Source: Breznakia pachnodae
Lineage (GTDB): Bacteria; Bacillota_I; Bacilli_A; Erysipelotrichales; Erysipelotrichaceae
Assembly (NCBI RefSeq): GCF_030814225.1
Contig: NZ_JAUSUR010000001.1
Span: forward strand, 558,001-622,000
Direction: 5' to 3'
DNA length: 64,000 nt
Shown: piece by piece, positions 20,027 through 29,575 of the stretch
How the letters are laid out: every line of letters begins with the position of its first letter
Position numbering within the stretch: the first letter of the stretch is position 1
Translations under genes and position numbers: made by a program
Notes under the pieces: generated by a model
The model's database searches: none
Seen by the model: the letters and a program-made list of their open reading frames with translations, nothing else
Told to the model about the DNA's origin: nothing

Positions 20027-21124
20027 TTAAACCTTTTTAATCTCATTCATATATTTATCAACTACAATTTTTCTATCGAATAGTTTTTCCATTCTTTTTC
20101 TACCATTAATTCCCATTTCAATTCTATGTTTTTTATCAAGTGATAAATATTTCTCTACCTTTTCTATTAATTGTTTAGAGTTTTTGGGCTCAAATAAAAA
20201 ACCATTTATCTGATCGTCAATTACATTTCTTGACCCATTTATATCACTAGCAATACAAACCCTTCCCATTGCAGCACTTTCCATCAACACATTTGGAACT
20301 CCTTCTCCACCATGAGATGGTAAAATAATACATTCACACTTTTTGATATATTTTGATACATTGTCAATAAAACCCAAGTACTCTATTATCTCTTTATTTT
20401 TATACTGATCAATTATTTTGGTGTATTTTTCTTCTTCAATCCACCCAGCTACATAAAATGTTGTATTTTCATATTTTCCTTTGATATATTCAGCACATTC
20501 CAAATACTCATCAATTCCTTTAAGTTCTAATACACGACCCACAAAAATAAAAGATATATTACTATTGTCTGGAAAATCATTATATTTATAATTATCTAAA
20601 TTAACCCCTGATCCTGGTAATAATTCCCAGTTACTTCTAATCATTTTATTCTCAACAAAAAAATCTTTATCACCATCATTCTGAAAATATACTTTATAAC
20701 TTTTCTTTACTGATCTTCTATATAACCATTTAATCAATTTAGCTTTAAAATCATTATTTAGAAAGGTTCCTCCAGTTCCAGTAATATTACATATTTGCTT
20801 GATTCCTAACATATTGCATGCGATTGCACCATAAATATTTGGTTTCACCGCAAAAGATAAAACAATATCTGGATCTATATCTTTTAGAATGGTACGATAA
20901 AAAGAAATAAGTCTTATATCCTTAATAGGATTCATTCCTCTTCTATCAATATCTCTTTCAATAACAGAAAATCCTAATTCATGAAAGAAATCATTTTTTT
21001 CATCTGGTGGAGTAACAATATAAACATCACAATCCGTTTTTGACAAATCCTCTAAAAGTTCTTTACGTACCCCATAAAGAGCAATTGAGTGATTTGTCAA
21101 AAATACTATTTTATTTCTATTCAT
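20027..21124 (-). CDS. Family 4 glycosyltransferase (PglA/CapM-like)
   Basis: This 365-residue GT-B protein has FAVKPNIYGAIACNMLGIKQI and ITGTGGTFL in the N-domain, the acceptor region seen in PglA- and CapM-type enzymes that add the second sugar to undecaprenyl-diphospho-amino sugars. The C-domain has ISFIFVGRVLELKGIDEYL and ILPSHGGEGVPNVLMESAAMG with the conserved Glu residues. The adjacent PglF-like dehydratase and PglC-like transferase make this role plausible. Confidence 0.88.
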   Translation of the reverse strand: MNRNKIVFLTNHSIALYGVRKELLEDLSKTDCDVYIVTPPDEKNDFFHELGFSVIERDIDRRGMNPIKDIRLISFYRTILKDIDPDIVLSFAVKPNIYGAIACNMLGIKQICNITGTGGTFLNNDFKAKLIKWLYRRSVKKSYKVYFQNDGDKDFFVENKMIRSNWELLPGSGVNLDNYKYNDFPDNSNISFIFVGRVLELKGIDEYLECAEYIKGKYENTTFYVAGWIEEEKYTKIIDQYKNKEIIEYLGFIDNVSKYIKKCECIILPSHGGEGVPNVLMESAAMGRVCIASDINGSRNVIDDQINGFLFEPKNSKQLIEKVEKYLSLDKKHRIEMGINGRKRMEKLFDRKIVVDKYMNEIKKV

Positions 21125-21186
21125 GGATTATCCTCTTCTTTCATAGCATATTTTAAATCTCTTACTGAATGGAACAGTATGAAACC

Positions 21187-22023
21187 TTAATTAACATCAA
21201 TATTCTTATATCTCTCTTTTAATTCAATAAAATTAAAATCCATATCATAATATAGATTACCAAAGACTTTAGAGAAAAACTTATTTCTTCCTACCATAAT
21301 ACGTATTAATGGATTAAAGATACTAACAAAAAAAATATGTTTCTCTTTTTTTTCTGCATATTCTTTGATTACATTAGAAGTACAAAAGAACTCATTGTTT
21401 TGCGGAAAATAAATTTTGCTCATTTGCTCGTCAAAAATAGAAAAAACAAATTCACATAATCTATCTATTGTGATTGCACTACGCATGTTTTTTTGTGTTG
21501 GAAAAATAGGTATTTTATCAACTATTTTGAATAGTTTAGTCAAATTCCCTGGGCTATCTTCTCCATATACCATTGGAGGGCGTAAAACAGAAACAACAAA
21601 ATCATCACTAGCTAGGGAAGCTAGTTTTTTTTCTGCATTAAATTTACTAACTCCATAATATGTATTTGGCAATTCACGTGTTTTTTCATTTATTGCAGTT
21701 CCATAACTATTTAGTCCGTAAACACTCATTGAACTCATAAAAATAAATTGTTTCACTCCAACCCTTTTTGCAATCTCAGCAATATTAAATGTTAATTCAC
21801 AATTCACTTTATTATAAAGATCTTTATTCTCATCATTTTCTTTTTGATGAGCAATTCCTGATACATAAAATATAATTTCATATGGTGAAAAATCAAAATC
21901 TTTCCAACTATCATTTAAAGTATCTAGTTCCTTAACAATATATTCTTTACCTTTTGCATTTAAATAGTTCAAAACCGATAGTCCTATGTAACTATTTTTC
22001 CCAACAATTAGTACTCGTCTCAT
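21187..22023 (-). CDS. NAD-dependent epimerase/dehydratase family protein
   Basis: This 278-residue SDR protein starts with RRVLIVGKNSYIGLSVLNYL (a modified GxxxxIG nucleotide-binding motif) and has FMSSMSVYG and YYGVSKFNAEK (catalytic Tyr-x3-Lys). It resembles WbpV/WcaG-like UDP-sugar reductases or epimerases and is shorter than GalE. It overlaps the sugar transferase gene by 4 bases (ATGA), so the two are coupled. It may act on the 4-keto product of the upstream dehydratase; that is inference. Confidence 0.82.
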   Translation of the reverse strand: MRRVLIVGKNSYIGLSVLNYLNAKGKEYIVKELDTLNDSWKDFDFSPYEIIFYVSGIAHQKENDENKDLYNKVNCELTFNIAEIAKRVGVKQFIFMSSMSVYGLNSYGTAINEKTRELPNTYYGVSKFNAEKKLASLASDDFVVSVLRPPMVYGEDSPGNLTKLFKIVDKIPIFPTQKNMRSAITIDRLCEFVFSIFDEQMSKIYFPQNNEFFCTSNVIKEYAEKKEKHIFFVSIFNPLIRIMVGRNKFFSKVFGNLYYDMDFNFIELKERYKNIDVN

Positions 22024-22610
22024 TCTTGTTCCCCTTCCACAACACCATCGCTTTTAACAACAGAGAAAATCGTTTTAAAGAATATTTTACAATCTCTTAA
22101 AAAAGTGATTTTTTTAGTATAGTCTCCATCCAATTTTGCTTTGATAGAAATTTCTAATTCATCTCTACCACTTATCTGAGCCAACCCAGTAAGACCGGGT
22201 TTGATATTATTTGCTCCATATTTATCCCTTTCCTCTATTAAATCGTCCTGATTCCATAATGCAGGTCTTGGTCCTATAATCGACATATCCCCTTTTATTA
22301 TGTTAATTATTTGAGGCAATTCATCCAGACTAGACTTTCTTAAAAATTTCCCGATTTTTGTAATATAATAATCGGGATTTTGCAGTAAATGAGTAGGCGC
22401 ATCTTTTGGAGTATCAACTCTCATTGTTCTGAATTTATAGATTTTAAAAATTTTCTTATTTTTTCCTATTCGATTTTGTGTAAAAAACACAGGGCCTGGT
22501 GAACTTAACTTTATCATAATGGCAATAATAATAAATACTAAAAATAATAAAATCATCGCAATAAAAGAAAGAACATAGTCTATAAATGATTTTATAAAGT
22601 ATCTATACAT
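22020..22610 (-). CDS. Initiating sugar-phosphate transferase (PglC/WcaJ short type)
   Basis: This 196-residue protein has one N-terminal membrane segment (about residues 10-33) and a bacterial sugar transferase domain: SSPGPVFFTQNRIGKNKKIFKIYKFRTM, RKSSLDELPQIINI, and MSIIGPRP followed by GLTGLAQISGRD. The DE pair in SLDELPQ is catalytic in PglC-type monotopic transferases. It should move a phospho-sugar from UDP-sugar to undecaprenyl phosphate, starting the capsule unit. It overlaps both neighbours. Confidence 0.93.
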   Translation of the reverse strand: MYRYFIKSFIDYVLSFIAMILLFLVFIIIAIMIKLSSPGPVFFTQNRIGKNKKIFKIYKFRTMRVDTPKDAPTHLLQNPDYYITKIGKFLRKSSLDELPQIINIIKGDMSIIGPRPALWNQDDLIEERDKYGANNIKPGLTGLAQISGRDELEISIKAKLDGDYTKKITFLRDCKIFFKTIFSVVKSDGVVEGEQE

Positions 22611-24492
22611 TATTCTCTCCCTCCATATCCATATGTATGTAATCTAATAATTGTTTCTTAATATTTGATGTATTATCTGTAGAAGAAATTAGACTATTTA
22701 GACCCTTCAAAACAGCATCTATTTTTTTCAAACTAATATCCTTCGATTTATTAAGAAAAATTAAATTATTTTTCGTTTTAGAAGTCATTTCATCATCAAG
22801 CCTTAATTCTTCAAACATTTTTTCACCTGGACGTAAACCAATTTCCTTAATTTCAATTTCTTTATATGGAATGAACCCTGATAATTTAATTAAGTTTTCT
22901 GCTAAATCAATTATTTTAACTGGCTCTCCCATATCCAAAACAAATATTTCCCCACAATTTGCGTAAAACCCTGCTTGTAATACTAATTGCGAAGCCTCTG
23001 GAATAGTCATGAAATAACGAGTGATTCTCTTATCTGTAATTGTTATAGGGCCTCCTTCTTCGATTTGTTTCTTAAAAATAGGAATGACTGATCCGTTTGA
23101 ACCTAATACATTACCAAAACGAACGGCAGCCATCTTCGTCACTCCATTTTTTCCATTTGCTTGGAGTAAAAGTTCTGTCATTCTTTTTGTTGCCCCCATC
23201 ACATTAGTTGGATTTACGGCTTTATCTGTACTAATTAATATAAATCTCTTTACCTTATTTTCTATACATGCTTGAATAACATTATTTGTACCAAAAACAT
23301 TATTTTTTATTGCTTCTTTTGGTTTAGTTTCCATTAAAGGAACATGTTTATGTGCTGCGGCATGATAAACCACATCTGGTAGTTCATTTCTCATAATTTC
23401 ATCTATTGAATCTCTATCTCTAATTGATGCAATAAATGACACAATTTCAATATCTGTACTTATTTTATTATGAATTTTTTTTCTATTAAATTCTTGTTCT
23501 AACATATATAATGCATTTTCATTAATATCAACCAAAATTAATTTTCTTGGTTTGAATCTTGTGATTTGTCTACATAGCTCAGACCCAATTGATCCTCCAG
23601 CACCAGTTACACAAATAGTATTTCCTTCTATGTATGACTTTATCTCCTCTTGTTCAAGTTTGACCTCTCCACGCCCTAGTAAATCTTCTATTCTTATGTC
23701 TTGAACTGGTAAAGAACGATCAAAACTTTCCTCATCTAAAACGCTTGTCATATTCATCATTTTCACTTCAACATCTTCTTTTTCACATATATTAGTAATT
23801 GTCATCAATTCTGTTCTTGTTGCACTTGGAATTGCAATTAATACAGCCTCAATATTGTAATTTTCAATAATTTCATGAATATCGTTGATTGTCCCAAGAA
23901 TTGGTTTTCCAGCTATCAATAAATTCTTTTTAACATCATCAATGAAACCAAGAACATTATATTCCAATTTAGGATTTTGGATTAACTCTTTAAATAAAAG
24001 GTTACCTCCATCTCCGGCTCCTATTATAATAGTATTTTTACTATTTTCTGAAGCTCTTTTAGATGTATAACTTCTATATATTCTATAAATTGTTCTAAAT
24101 GTAAACATAAATAATAAGGCAAGGATTCCTGCAATTATCTCTAAACTAAGTAACGACATGTCTTTCCGTATAATTAACGTCCCAATTACAACCAGCATAG
24201 TTGCTAAAAGATTCGCTTTTGACAAACTTAATACCTCATTTGTGTTTATATATTTCCATAAACTTTTATGAACCTTAAATATAAGAAATGAAATAATATA
24301 AACAATCATGACTATAAGTAAAAATATAACAGCGGTAGAAAAATCAATATCTTTAAACCCATATAATGAAAAATCATCTTTTATCCAATAAGAAAACACA
24401 TATGAAAATACTACAATCATCATATCAATCATCATTAATAATTTTTCTCTATGTTTTCGATAAAAAATATTTCCAAAAAATTTATCCAGCAT
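22603..24492 (-). CDS. UDP-GlcNAc 4,6-dehydratase-type polysaccharide protein (CapD/PglF)
   Basis: This 629-residue protein has four N-terminal membrane helices (about residues 15-130), a CoA-binding-like Rossmann region (NTIIIGAGDGGNLLF, near 155) and a catalytic SDR domain (ICVTGAGGSIGSELCRQI, then VYHAAAHKHVPLME and ISTDKAVNPTNVMGATKRM). This is the full-length PglF/CapD/WbpM layout. It makes UDP-4-keto-6-deoxy-GlcNAc, a precursor of amino-deoxy sugars such as bacillosamine or FucNAc. It overlaps the transferase gene by 8 bases. Confidence 0.94.
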   Translation of the reverse strand: MLDKFFGNIFYRKHREKLLMMIDMMIVVFSYVFSYWIKDDFSLYGFKDIDFSTAVIFLLIVMIVYIISFLIFKVHKSLWKYINTNEVLSLSKANLLATMLVVIGTLIIRKDMSLLSLEIIAGILALLFMFTFRTIYRIYRSYTSKRASENSKNTIIIGAGDGGNLLFKELIQNPKLEYNVLGFIDDVKKNLLIAGKPILGTINDIHEIIENYNIEAVLIAIPSATRTELMTITNICEKEDVEVKMMNMTSVLDEESFDRSLPVQDIRIEDLLGRGEVKLEQEEIKSYIEGNTICVTGAGGSIGSELCRQITRFKPRKLILVDINENALYMLEQEFNRKKIHNKISTDIEIVSFIASIRDRDSIDEIMRNELPDVVYHAAAHKHVPLMETKPKEAIKNNVFGTNNVIQACIENKVKRFILISTDKAVNPTNVMGATKRMTELLLQANGKNGVTKMAAVRFGNVLGSNGSVIPIFKKQIEEGGPITITDKRITRYFMTIPEASQLVLQAGFYANCGEIFVLDMGEPVKIIDLAENLIKLSGFIPYKEIEIKEIGLRPGEKMFEELRLDDEMTSKTKNNLIFLNKSKDISLKKIDAVLKGLNSLISSTDNTSNIKKQLLDYIHMDMEGENNV

Positions 24493-24575
24493 GAAAAGCC
24501 TCCATATCTACCCTCATATATAATGTTCCGCTTCTTCTATCCTTATCTCCCGTTTACAAATACAATAATTTCTTT

Positions 24576-26015
24576 CTACTCAAGGTTTATTACTTTTCCA
24601 TCATAAACATCTTGAATTAATTGTTTAGCCTGATCTACTGTTGCTGTATCAGGATACATTACATAAGCATTAAACCCATTTGCAGGAGTCCAATCCGTTC
24701 CTCCTGTTCCCTTTACAGCATAATTAGATATATTCCAACCATTCATTGAATCAATTTGGTCATTGATTAAACCAGTCATTTCATCATTGTTCATATTTGT
24801 TTGAAATGAACTTCCTACTGCACTCATAATCCCCATATAATTTGTAATGATTGATGGGGAAATTGCTTTATTAATAATTCCTTTCAACACTACTGTTTGA
24901 TTTTCAATACGTGCATTGTCTCCACCTGCTAAACTATAACGTTCTCTAGAAAACGCCAAGGCTGAGGCTCCATCTAAATAATTTTCACCAGCAGAAAATG
25001 AATATCCTGCTGAAGAAAAAGCATAATCAGATGTAACAGAGATGCCTCCCAAAGCATCTACTATATCTACAACACTTGAAAAATTCACTCGAATGTAATA
25101 GTTAATATCAATACCAAAGTATGATTCTACTGATCCAACTGTACACTCTACTCCAAATATACCTGTATGTGTTAGTTTGTCATTTTGCATTCCCTGACAT
25201 ACTTGTGGTATGTAGTAATCACGTGGAATATCAATAAGCAATATTTGATGTGTATTTGGATTCACTACCATAATTTTATTTACATCTGATCTACTCACTG
25301 TTGAGATTGCACCATAGGTATCAATACCTGATATATAGACGATAAATGGTTCCTCTGTAACATCAACCCGTTTTGCGATATCAATCGCTTCACTCTCATA
25401 ACTATATGTCTTTAATATTCTAGTATCTTGAGTAAATGTTTCAGTTTCCTCTTCCATCATTCCTCTCATACCTTCATTTAATATAATTGCATCTACTTCT
25501 CCGTTATATAAAGTATCTTTATATTCCGTAACCGATGAGTAGTCTTGTTTATTAATTGGTGACGATACATCATTGTTGATATCATTTACCACAGTATCAT
25601 TGTAACTAATATCTCCTAATGTGCTAATTCCTACTGTTTTCCCTGCAACATCTTCTATACTTTCTAAAGGACTGTCTTTCATTACAACTACTGATATTTC
25701 AGTTGTATTTGAATCATGAAACATATTCCTTAATAGTGATGTTGTTGAATTAAGATATAAATTTCCAATAATTAAGAATATACTTAATATTACTGATAAT
25801 ATCTTTCCTAAAACTTTTACTGACTTGTTTGTTTTCTTGCTGTATTGGATCCACCAAATAAAGAAACCAAACAAAGCAAGTATGGCAGTTACAACTACTA
25901 TATATTTAACTGGTAATAATTTTGAAATAAAAAGTTGAATTAAAAAGAAAACTGCTAGTAATCCATATATTCCAACAAAATATGTTCTTATATCTTTCAA
26001 TATTTTTTTTACCAT
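24576..26015 (-). CDS. LCP family ligase with inserted periplasmic-binding-like domain
   Basis: This 479-residue protein has three N-terminal membrane helices (about residues 13-30, 36-55 and 66-86). A region with solute-binding-protein features follows (VVVMKDSPLESIEDVAGKTVGIS, YNGEVDAIIL; about 105-215), and then the LCP catalytic domain (DVNKIMVVN, LIDIPRDYYIPQ with key Arg, VDALGGI, ALAFSRERYS). This composite is known among Firmicutes LCP proteins. It should attach the capsule to peptidoglycan. It is the first gene behind the strong promoter at 26165-26193, with a leader of about 140 bases. Confidence 0.9.
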   Translation of the reverse strand: MVKKILKDIRTYFVGIYGLLAVFFLIQLFISKLLPVKYIVVVTAILALFGFFIWWIQYSKKTNKSVKVLGKILSVILSIFLIIGNLYLNSTTSLLRNMFHDSNTTEISVVVMKDSPLESIEDVAGKTVGISTLGDISYNDTVVNDINNDVSSPINKQDYSSVTEYKDTLYNGEVDAIILNEGMRGMMEEETETFTQDTRILKTYSYESEAIDIAKRVDVTEEPFIVYISGIDTYGAISTVSRSDVNKIMVVNPNTHQILLIDIPRDYYIPQVCQGMQNDKLTHTGIFGVECTVGSVESYFGIDINYYIRVNFSSVVDIVDALGGISVTSDYAFSSAGYSFSAGENYLDGASALAFSRERYSLAGGDNARIENQTVVLKGIINKAISPSIITNYMGIMSAVGSSFQTNMNNDEMTGLINDQIDSMNGWNISNYAVKGTGGTDWTPANGFNAYVMYPDTATVDQAKQLIQDVYDGKVINLE

Positions 26016-26164
26016 ATTTTTTCTCCCATCATACTGATTCTATACGTTATCATAAACATATAGATTTTATCATTTTTTCACTCATTATACAAGAAACCTC
26101 TATATAATATAAGTGTATATTTTCTTCATTATATGTGCTTCAATTTCAAGATTGCACGCCTATT

Positions 26165-26193
26165 ATCATATTTTACTCTTAACGTAATGTCAA
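26165..26193 (-). promoter_or_regulatory. Consensus sigma-A promoter of the capsule cluster
   Basis: On the minus strand TTGACA (26188-26193), a 17-base spacer and TATGAT (26165-26170) form a near-perfect promoter about 150 bases ahead of the first capsule gene. Further -10-like TATAAT sequences lie in the leader. Confidence 0.75.
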
Positions 26194-26216
26194 GGCTTGA
26201 ATGATATATTCATTTG

Positions 26217-26245
26217 TTGCAATCATTTCATTTTCATCATATAAT
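26217..26245 (+). promoter_or_regulatory. Sigma-A promoter for the VanZ gene
   Basis: TTGCAA (26217-26222), a 17-base spacer and TATAAT (26240-26245) lie 30 bases upstream of the VanZ start. It is divergent from the capsule promoter. Confidence 0.7.
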
Positions 26246-26274
26246 TAGAAACATTAAGCAAGTGAGGACATATT

Positions 26275-26808
26275 ATGCGTGAATATATCAAGAATATAAA
26301 ATACATAAGAATCATATCAATCATCTTCGTACTCATATGGATGTATGTTATTTTCCGCTTCTCAGCATCTTCAGGAACTGAATCATCTAGTATGAGTGGC
26401 TGGGTAGTTGATTTCTTCTACAAAATCATTGAATTATTCACTGGTAAGAATCTTCAGGCATCACTATCCGCAGAACACTTAGCTACCGTACACTTACTGA
26501 TTCGCAAACTTGCACATATGTTTATCTACTTTGTGTTAAGCATCAGTGTTATGGTAACGCTGTTTACATTTCCACTTAAGTTATTCACTAGATCACTGTT
26601 TTCTGTTCTTATCTGCTTTGCATATGCATGTACAGACGAATTCCATCAACTGTTTGTTGCTGGAAGAGGTGGAGCATTTACTGATGTCTTGGTTGATACA
26701 TCAGGAGCAATCCTCGGTGTCATCTTCTCACTTATTCTCTATTGTGTAATATATACAATATTCTTTAAATACTATCATAAGAAACATAAAATGGTTGAGG
26801 TGCAATAA
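26275..26808 (+). CDS. VanZ family membrane protein
   Basis: This 177-residue protein has four hydrophobic segments (about residues 12-27, 78-98, 102-122 and 140-165). It carries the VanZ signature: HLLIRKLAHMFIYFVL, then YACTDEFHQLFVAGRGGAFTDVLVDTSGAILG. VanZ-like proteins affect glycopeptide susceptibility in some hosts, but the biochemical role is not settled. GAGG precedes the ATG. The gene is transcribed alone between a promoter and a shared terminator. Confidence 0.9.
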   Translation: MREYIKNIKYIRIISIIFVLIWMYVIFRFSASSGTESSSMSGWVVDFFYKIIELFTGKNLQASLSAEHLATVHLLIRKLAHMFIYFVLSISVMVTLFTFPLKLFTRSLFSVLICFAYACTDEFHQLFVAGRGGAFTDVLVDTSGAILGVIFSLILYCVIYTIFFKYYHKKHKMVEVQ

Positions 26809-26830
26809 ATAGCGCCCCAACCATTTTTTT
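26788..26830. terminator. Bidirectional terminator between VanZ gene and typA
   Basis: A 16-bp stem with one mismatch (left arm 26788-26803, right arm 26812-26827) begins in the last VanZ codons. It is followed by T7 on the plus strand and a T4 tail on the minus strand. It serves both convergent genes. Confidence 0.8.
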
Positions 26831-28652
26831 ATACTTTACTATCTCTCATTAACTGTTTACGATCATAAGGTGTTAAACCTTTTTTACGTACACGAATATC
26901 ATCTGGGGTTACTTCTACTAATTCATCATCATTAATAAACTCTAGCGCTTCTTCTAGTGTTAGTATCTTTGCAGGAACTAACTTCATTGCATCATCATTT
27001 CCACTTGAACGAATGGCAGTCAATTTCTTATTCTTGATTGGATTTACTTCCATATCAAGGTTTCTTGAACTTTGACCAATAATCATTCCTTCATATACAG
27101 GTGTTTGTGGAGTAATAAACAATTGTCCACGTTCTTGGATATTCCATAATGCATATGTCATAGCCTTACCTGTTTCTGTTGAAATAAGTGCACCGTTCGT
27201 ACGTTGCATGATTTCGCCCTTAAATTCTTCAAATCCATGAACTCTACGAACAAGTGTACCTTCACCATGTGTATCGTTAATAAACTCACTACGATACCCT
27301 AAAAGACCTCTGGTAGGTGCATGGAAAATAATTTTAGAATAGTTATTTTCTTCATTTAAATCAACCATAACACCTTTTCTTTGGTTTAACTTGTTGATTA
27401 CAGTACCTGCATACTCACTTGGAGTAAGTGCAATTACTTCTTCCACGGGTTCCACTAACATTCCACTCTCGTCTCTGTGCATGATTACTTCTGGCTTGCT
27501 GACTGCAATCTCGTAACCTTCACGACGCATGTTTTCTAATAATATTGAAATATGAAGCTCTCCACGACCACTAACTTTAAACATATCAGCACTCTCTGTA
27601 GGATCAACACGTAATCCTACATTTACTTCTAATTCTTTTTCTAAACGTTCTTTAATGTTACGACTGGTAACATACTTTCCACTTTGACCAGCAAATGGAC
27701 TCTTATTAACAATAAAGTTCATTGATAATGTCGGTTCTTCTATTTTAATCATCTCTAATGCTAGAAGATGATCACGGTCCTGACATAATGTTTCTCCAAT
27801 ACTGATATCATTAATACCAGAGATTACAACAATTTCTCCACTACCTGCTTCTTTTACTCTTGTCTTAGCTAATCCACGATAGATTGATAACTGCGATACA
27901 CTCGCATTTCTAACATTCCCCAATGAATCACAAACAACAAGTGATTGTCCTTCTTTGATTACCCCTTGGTATACCCGACCAATAGCTAAACGACCAACAT
28001 ATTCATCATAAGCTAATGCACTTACTTGCATCTGTAATGGTTCGTTATCTAAATCTGGATAAACTTCACAGTGTTTTACAATTGTTTCAAACAATGGCTC
28101 AATGTTTTCACTTGGTGTATTTAAATCATATTGAACAATCCCCTGTTTCGCAATTCCATAAAGAATTGGAAAATCAAGTTGTTCTTCATTTGCATTTAAA
28201 TCCAAGAATAACTCATATACCAAATCAACAACTTCTTCTGCACGTTGATCTTTTTTATCTATCTTATTAATCAGTAAGATTGGACGAAGTCCCATCTCTA
28301 ATGATTTCTGTAATACGAATCTCGTCTGTGGCATTGGACCTTCACTTGAGTCAACAAGCAAGATAACTGTATCCACAGTTTTTATAATACGTTCTACTTC
28401 ACTTGAGAAATCAGCATGTCCTGGAGTATCCACAATATTAATTTTAATATCATTGTACATGATACTACAGTTTTTAGAATATATTGTAATCCCACGTTCT
28501 CTTTCTAAATCATTGGAGTCCATTACTTGATCTACGATATCTTCATTACTTCGGAATACTCCACTCTGATTCAAAAATGCATCAACCAGTGTACTTTTAC
28601 CAGCATCAACATGGGCAATTACTGCTAAATTTATTATTTTTTCACGTTTCAT
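26829..28652 (-). CDS. typA: Ribosome-associated translational GTPase TypA/BipA
   Basis: This 607-residue GTPase has G1 AHVDAGKSTL, G2 region RERGITI, G3 DTPGHADF and G4 NKID, followed by the EF-G-like domains and the BipA-specific C-terminal domain. TypA binds ribosomes and helps 50S assembly and stress or cold adaptation. Length and all motifs are intact. AAAGGAG precedes the ATG and a TATAAT lies at 28682-28687. It is monocistronic. Confidence 0.97.
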   Translation of the reverse strand: MKREKIINLAVIAHVDAGKSTLVDAFLNQSGVFRSNEDIVDQVMDSNDLERERGITIYSKNCSIMYNDIKINIVDTPGHADFSSEVERIIKTVDTVILLVDSSEGPMPQTRFVLQKSLEMGLRPILLINKIDKKDQRAEEVVDLVYELFLDLNANEEQLDFPILYGIAKQGIVQYDLNTPSENIEPLFETIVKHCEVYPDLDNEPLQMQVSALAYDEYVGRLAIGRVYQGVIKEGQSLVVCDSLGNVRNASVSQLSIYRGLAKTRVKEAGSGEIVVISGINDISIGETLCQDRDHLLALEMIKIEEPTLSMNFIVNKSPFAGQSGKYVTSRNIKERLEKELEVNVGLRVDPTESADMFKVSGRGELHISILLENMRREGYEIAVSKPEVIMHRDESGMLVEPVEEVIALTPSEYAGTVINKLNQRKGVMVDLNEENNYSKIIFHAPTRGLLGYRSEFINDTHGEGTLVRRVHGFEEFKGEIMQRTNGALISTETGKAMTYALWNIQERGQLFITPQTPVYEGMIIGQSSRNLDMEVNPIKNKKLTAIRSSGNDDAMKLVPAKILTLEEALEFINDDELVEVTPDDIRVRKKGLTPYDRKQLMRDSKV

Positions 28653-28681
28653 ATATTCTCCTTTTTACATACTTTATCTAT

Positions 28682-28687
28682 ATTATA
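28682..28687 (-). promoter_or_regulatory. -10 element of typA
   Basis: A minus-strand TATAAT 30 bases before the typA ATG would give a leader of about 20 bases carrying AAAGGAG. The -35 is weak. Confidence 0.5.
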
Positions 28688-28741
28688 CCTATTTAGGCAT
28701 AAATTCTAGTTTTTTTTGCATTTTATATGTATAATGAATTC

Positions 28742-29575
28742 ATGAGAAAGATAAGAAAAGTTTACAAATTACAGTATAAGCGTTTAATAGTTTTACTTGG
28801 CTTGGTAGTTATGATGCTTGTTGGAGTAATAGCTGGTGGGGTGTTCATCGCTAATCAGATGACTCCTGAAGAAAAAAAACCAGTCGCTGTTTACACAAAG
28901 CATACAGCATTAAGGAATGAGGAAAGGCAAACAGCAGCACAAATAACAGATCAGTATTTCCCTAATGGAAAGAAACCACCAGAACCAAAAGTACCAATAA
29001 AAACCGATCGTAAGATTATAGCATTAACGTTCGATGATGGACCTGGTAATAACAGTACTCAACGTATTTTAGATTCTTTAGAAAAACATAATGTAAAGGC
29101 AACTTTTTTTGTGTTAGGTTCAAAAGTTGAGCAGAATCCAGATATGTTGAAACAGATACATGATGAAGGTCACGAAATAGGTAATCACTCCTATAATCAT
29201 CCTGACCTAACAAAATTAACACACGAAGAGATGATGAGTCAGATTACAAATACAAATCAATTAATCAAAGATAATACAGGAGAAACGCCAAAGTATCTAC
29301 GTCCTCCTTATGGTGCATTCACTCCTGATATTGAACTATCATCAGGAATGACTGTTATATTATGGAATGTCGATAGCAATGACTGGAGACTTCGTGATGG
29401 ACCTAAGACAAAAGACTTTGTCTTGCAACACTTGCAACCACAAAGTGTAATTCTATTCCATGATATTTATGAAAGCAGTGCAGATACAGTAGAACATTTA
29501 ATACCTGCTTTAAAGGAGCAGGGCTATGAGTTTGTTACGATGAGTGAATATCTTGAAATCATGGGGTTAGACTAA
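28742..29575 (+). CDS. Membrane-anchored polysaccharide deacetylase (NodB domain)
   Basis: This protein of about 277 residues has an N-terminal membrane anchor (LIVLLGLVVMMLVGVIAGGV) and an extracellular NodB deacetylase domain. All five motifs are present: TFDDGPG, HSYNH, RPPYGAF, ILWNVDSNDW and ILFHD. It probably N-deacetylates peptidoglycan GlcNAc (PgdA-like) or another surface glycan. An in-frame ATG at 28727 would give five more residues. Neither start has a Shine-Dalgarno, and TATAAT at 28730-28735 sits exactly where a -10 for a leaderless 28742 start would be. The stop overlaps the next gene (TAATG). Confidence 0.9.
   Translation: MRKIRKVYKLQYKRLIVLLGLVVMMLVGVIAGGVFIANQMTPEEKKPVAVYTKHTALRNEERQTAAQITDQYFPNGKKPPEPKVPIKTDRKIIALTFDDGPGNNSTQRILDSLEKHNVKATFFVLGSKVEQNPDMLKQIHDEGHEIGNHSYNHPDLTKLTHEEMMSQITNTNQLIKDNTGETPKYLRPPYGAFTPDIELSSGMTVILWNVDSNDWRLRDGPKTKDFVLQHLQPQSVILFHDIYESSADTVEHLIPALKEQGYEFVTMSEYLEIMGLD

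Noticed and set aside
26275-26808. Part of a vancomycin-resistance cluster
   Set aside because: Only a VanZ-like protein is present, without vanHAX or a two-component system nearby.
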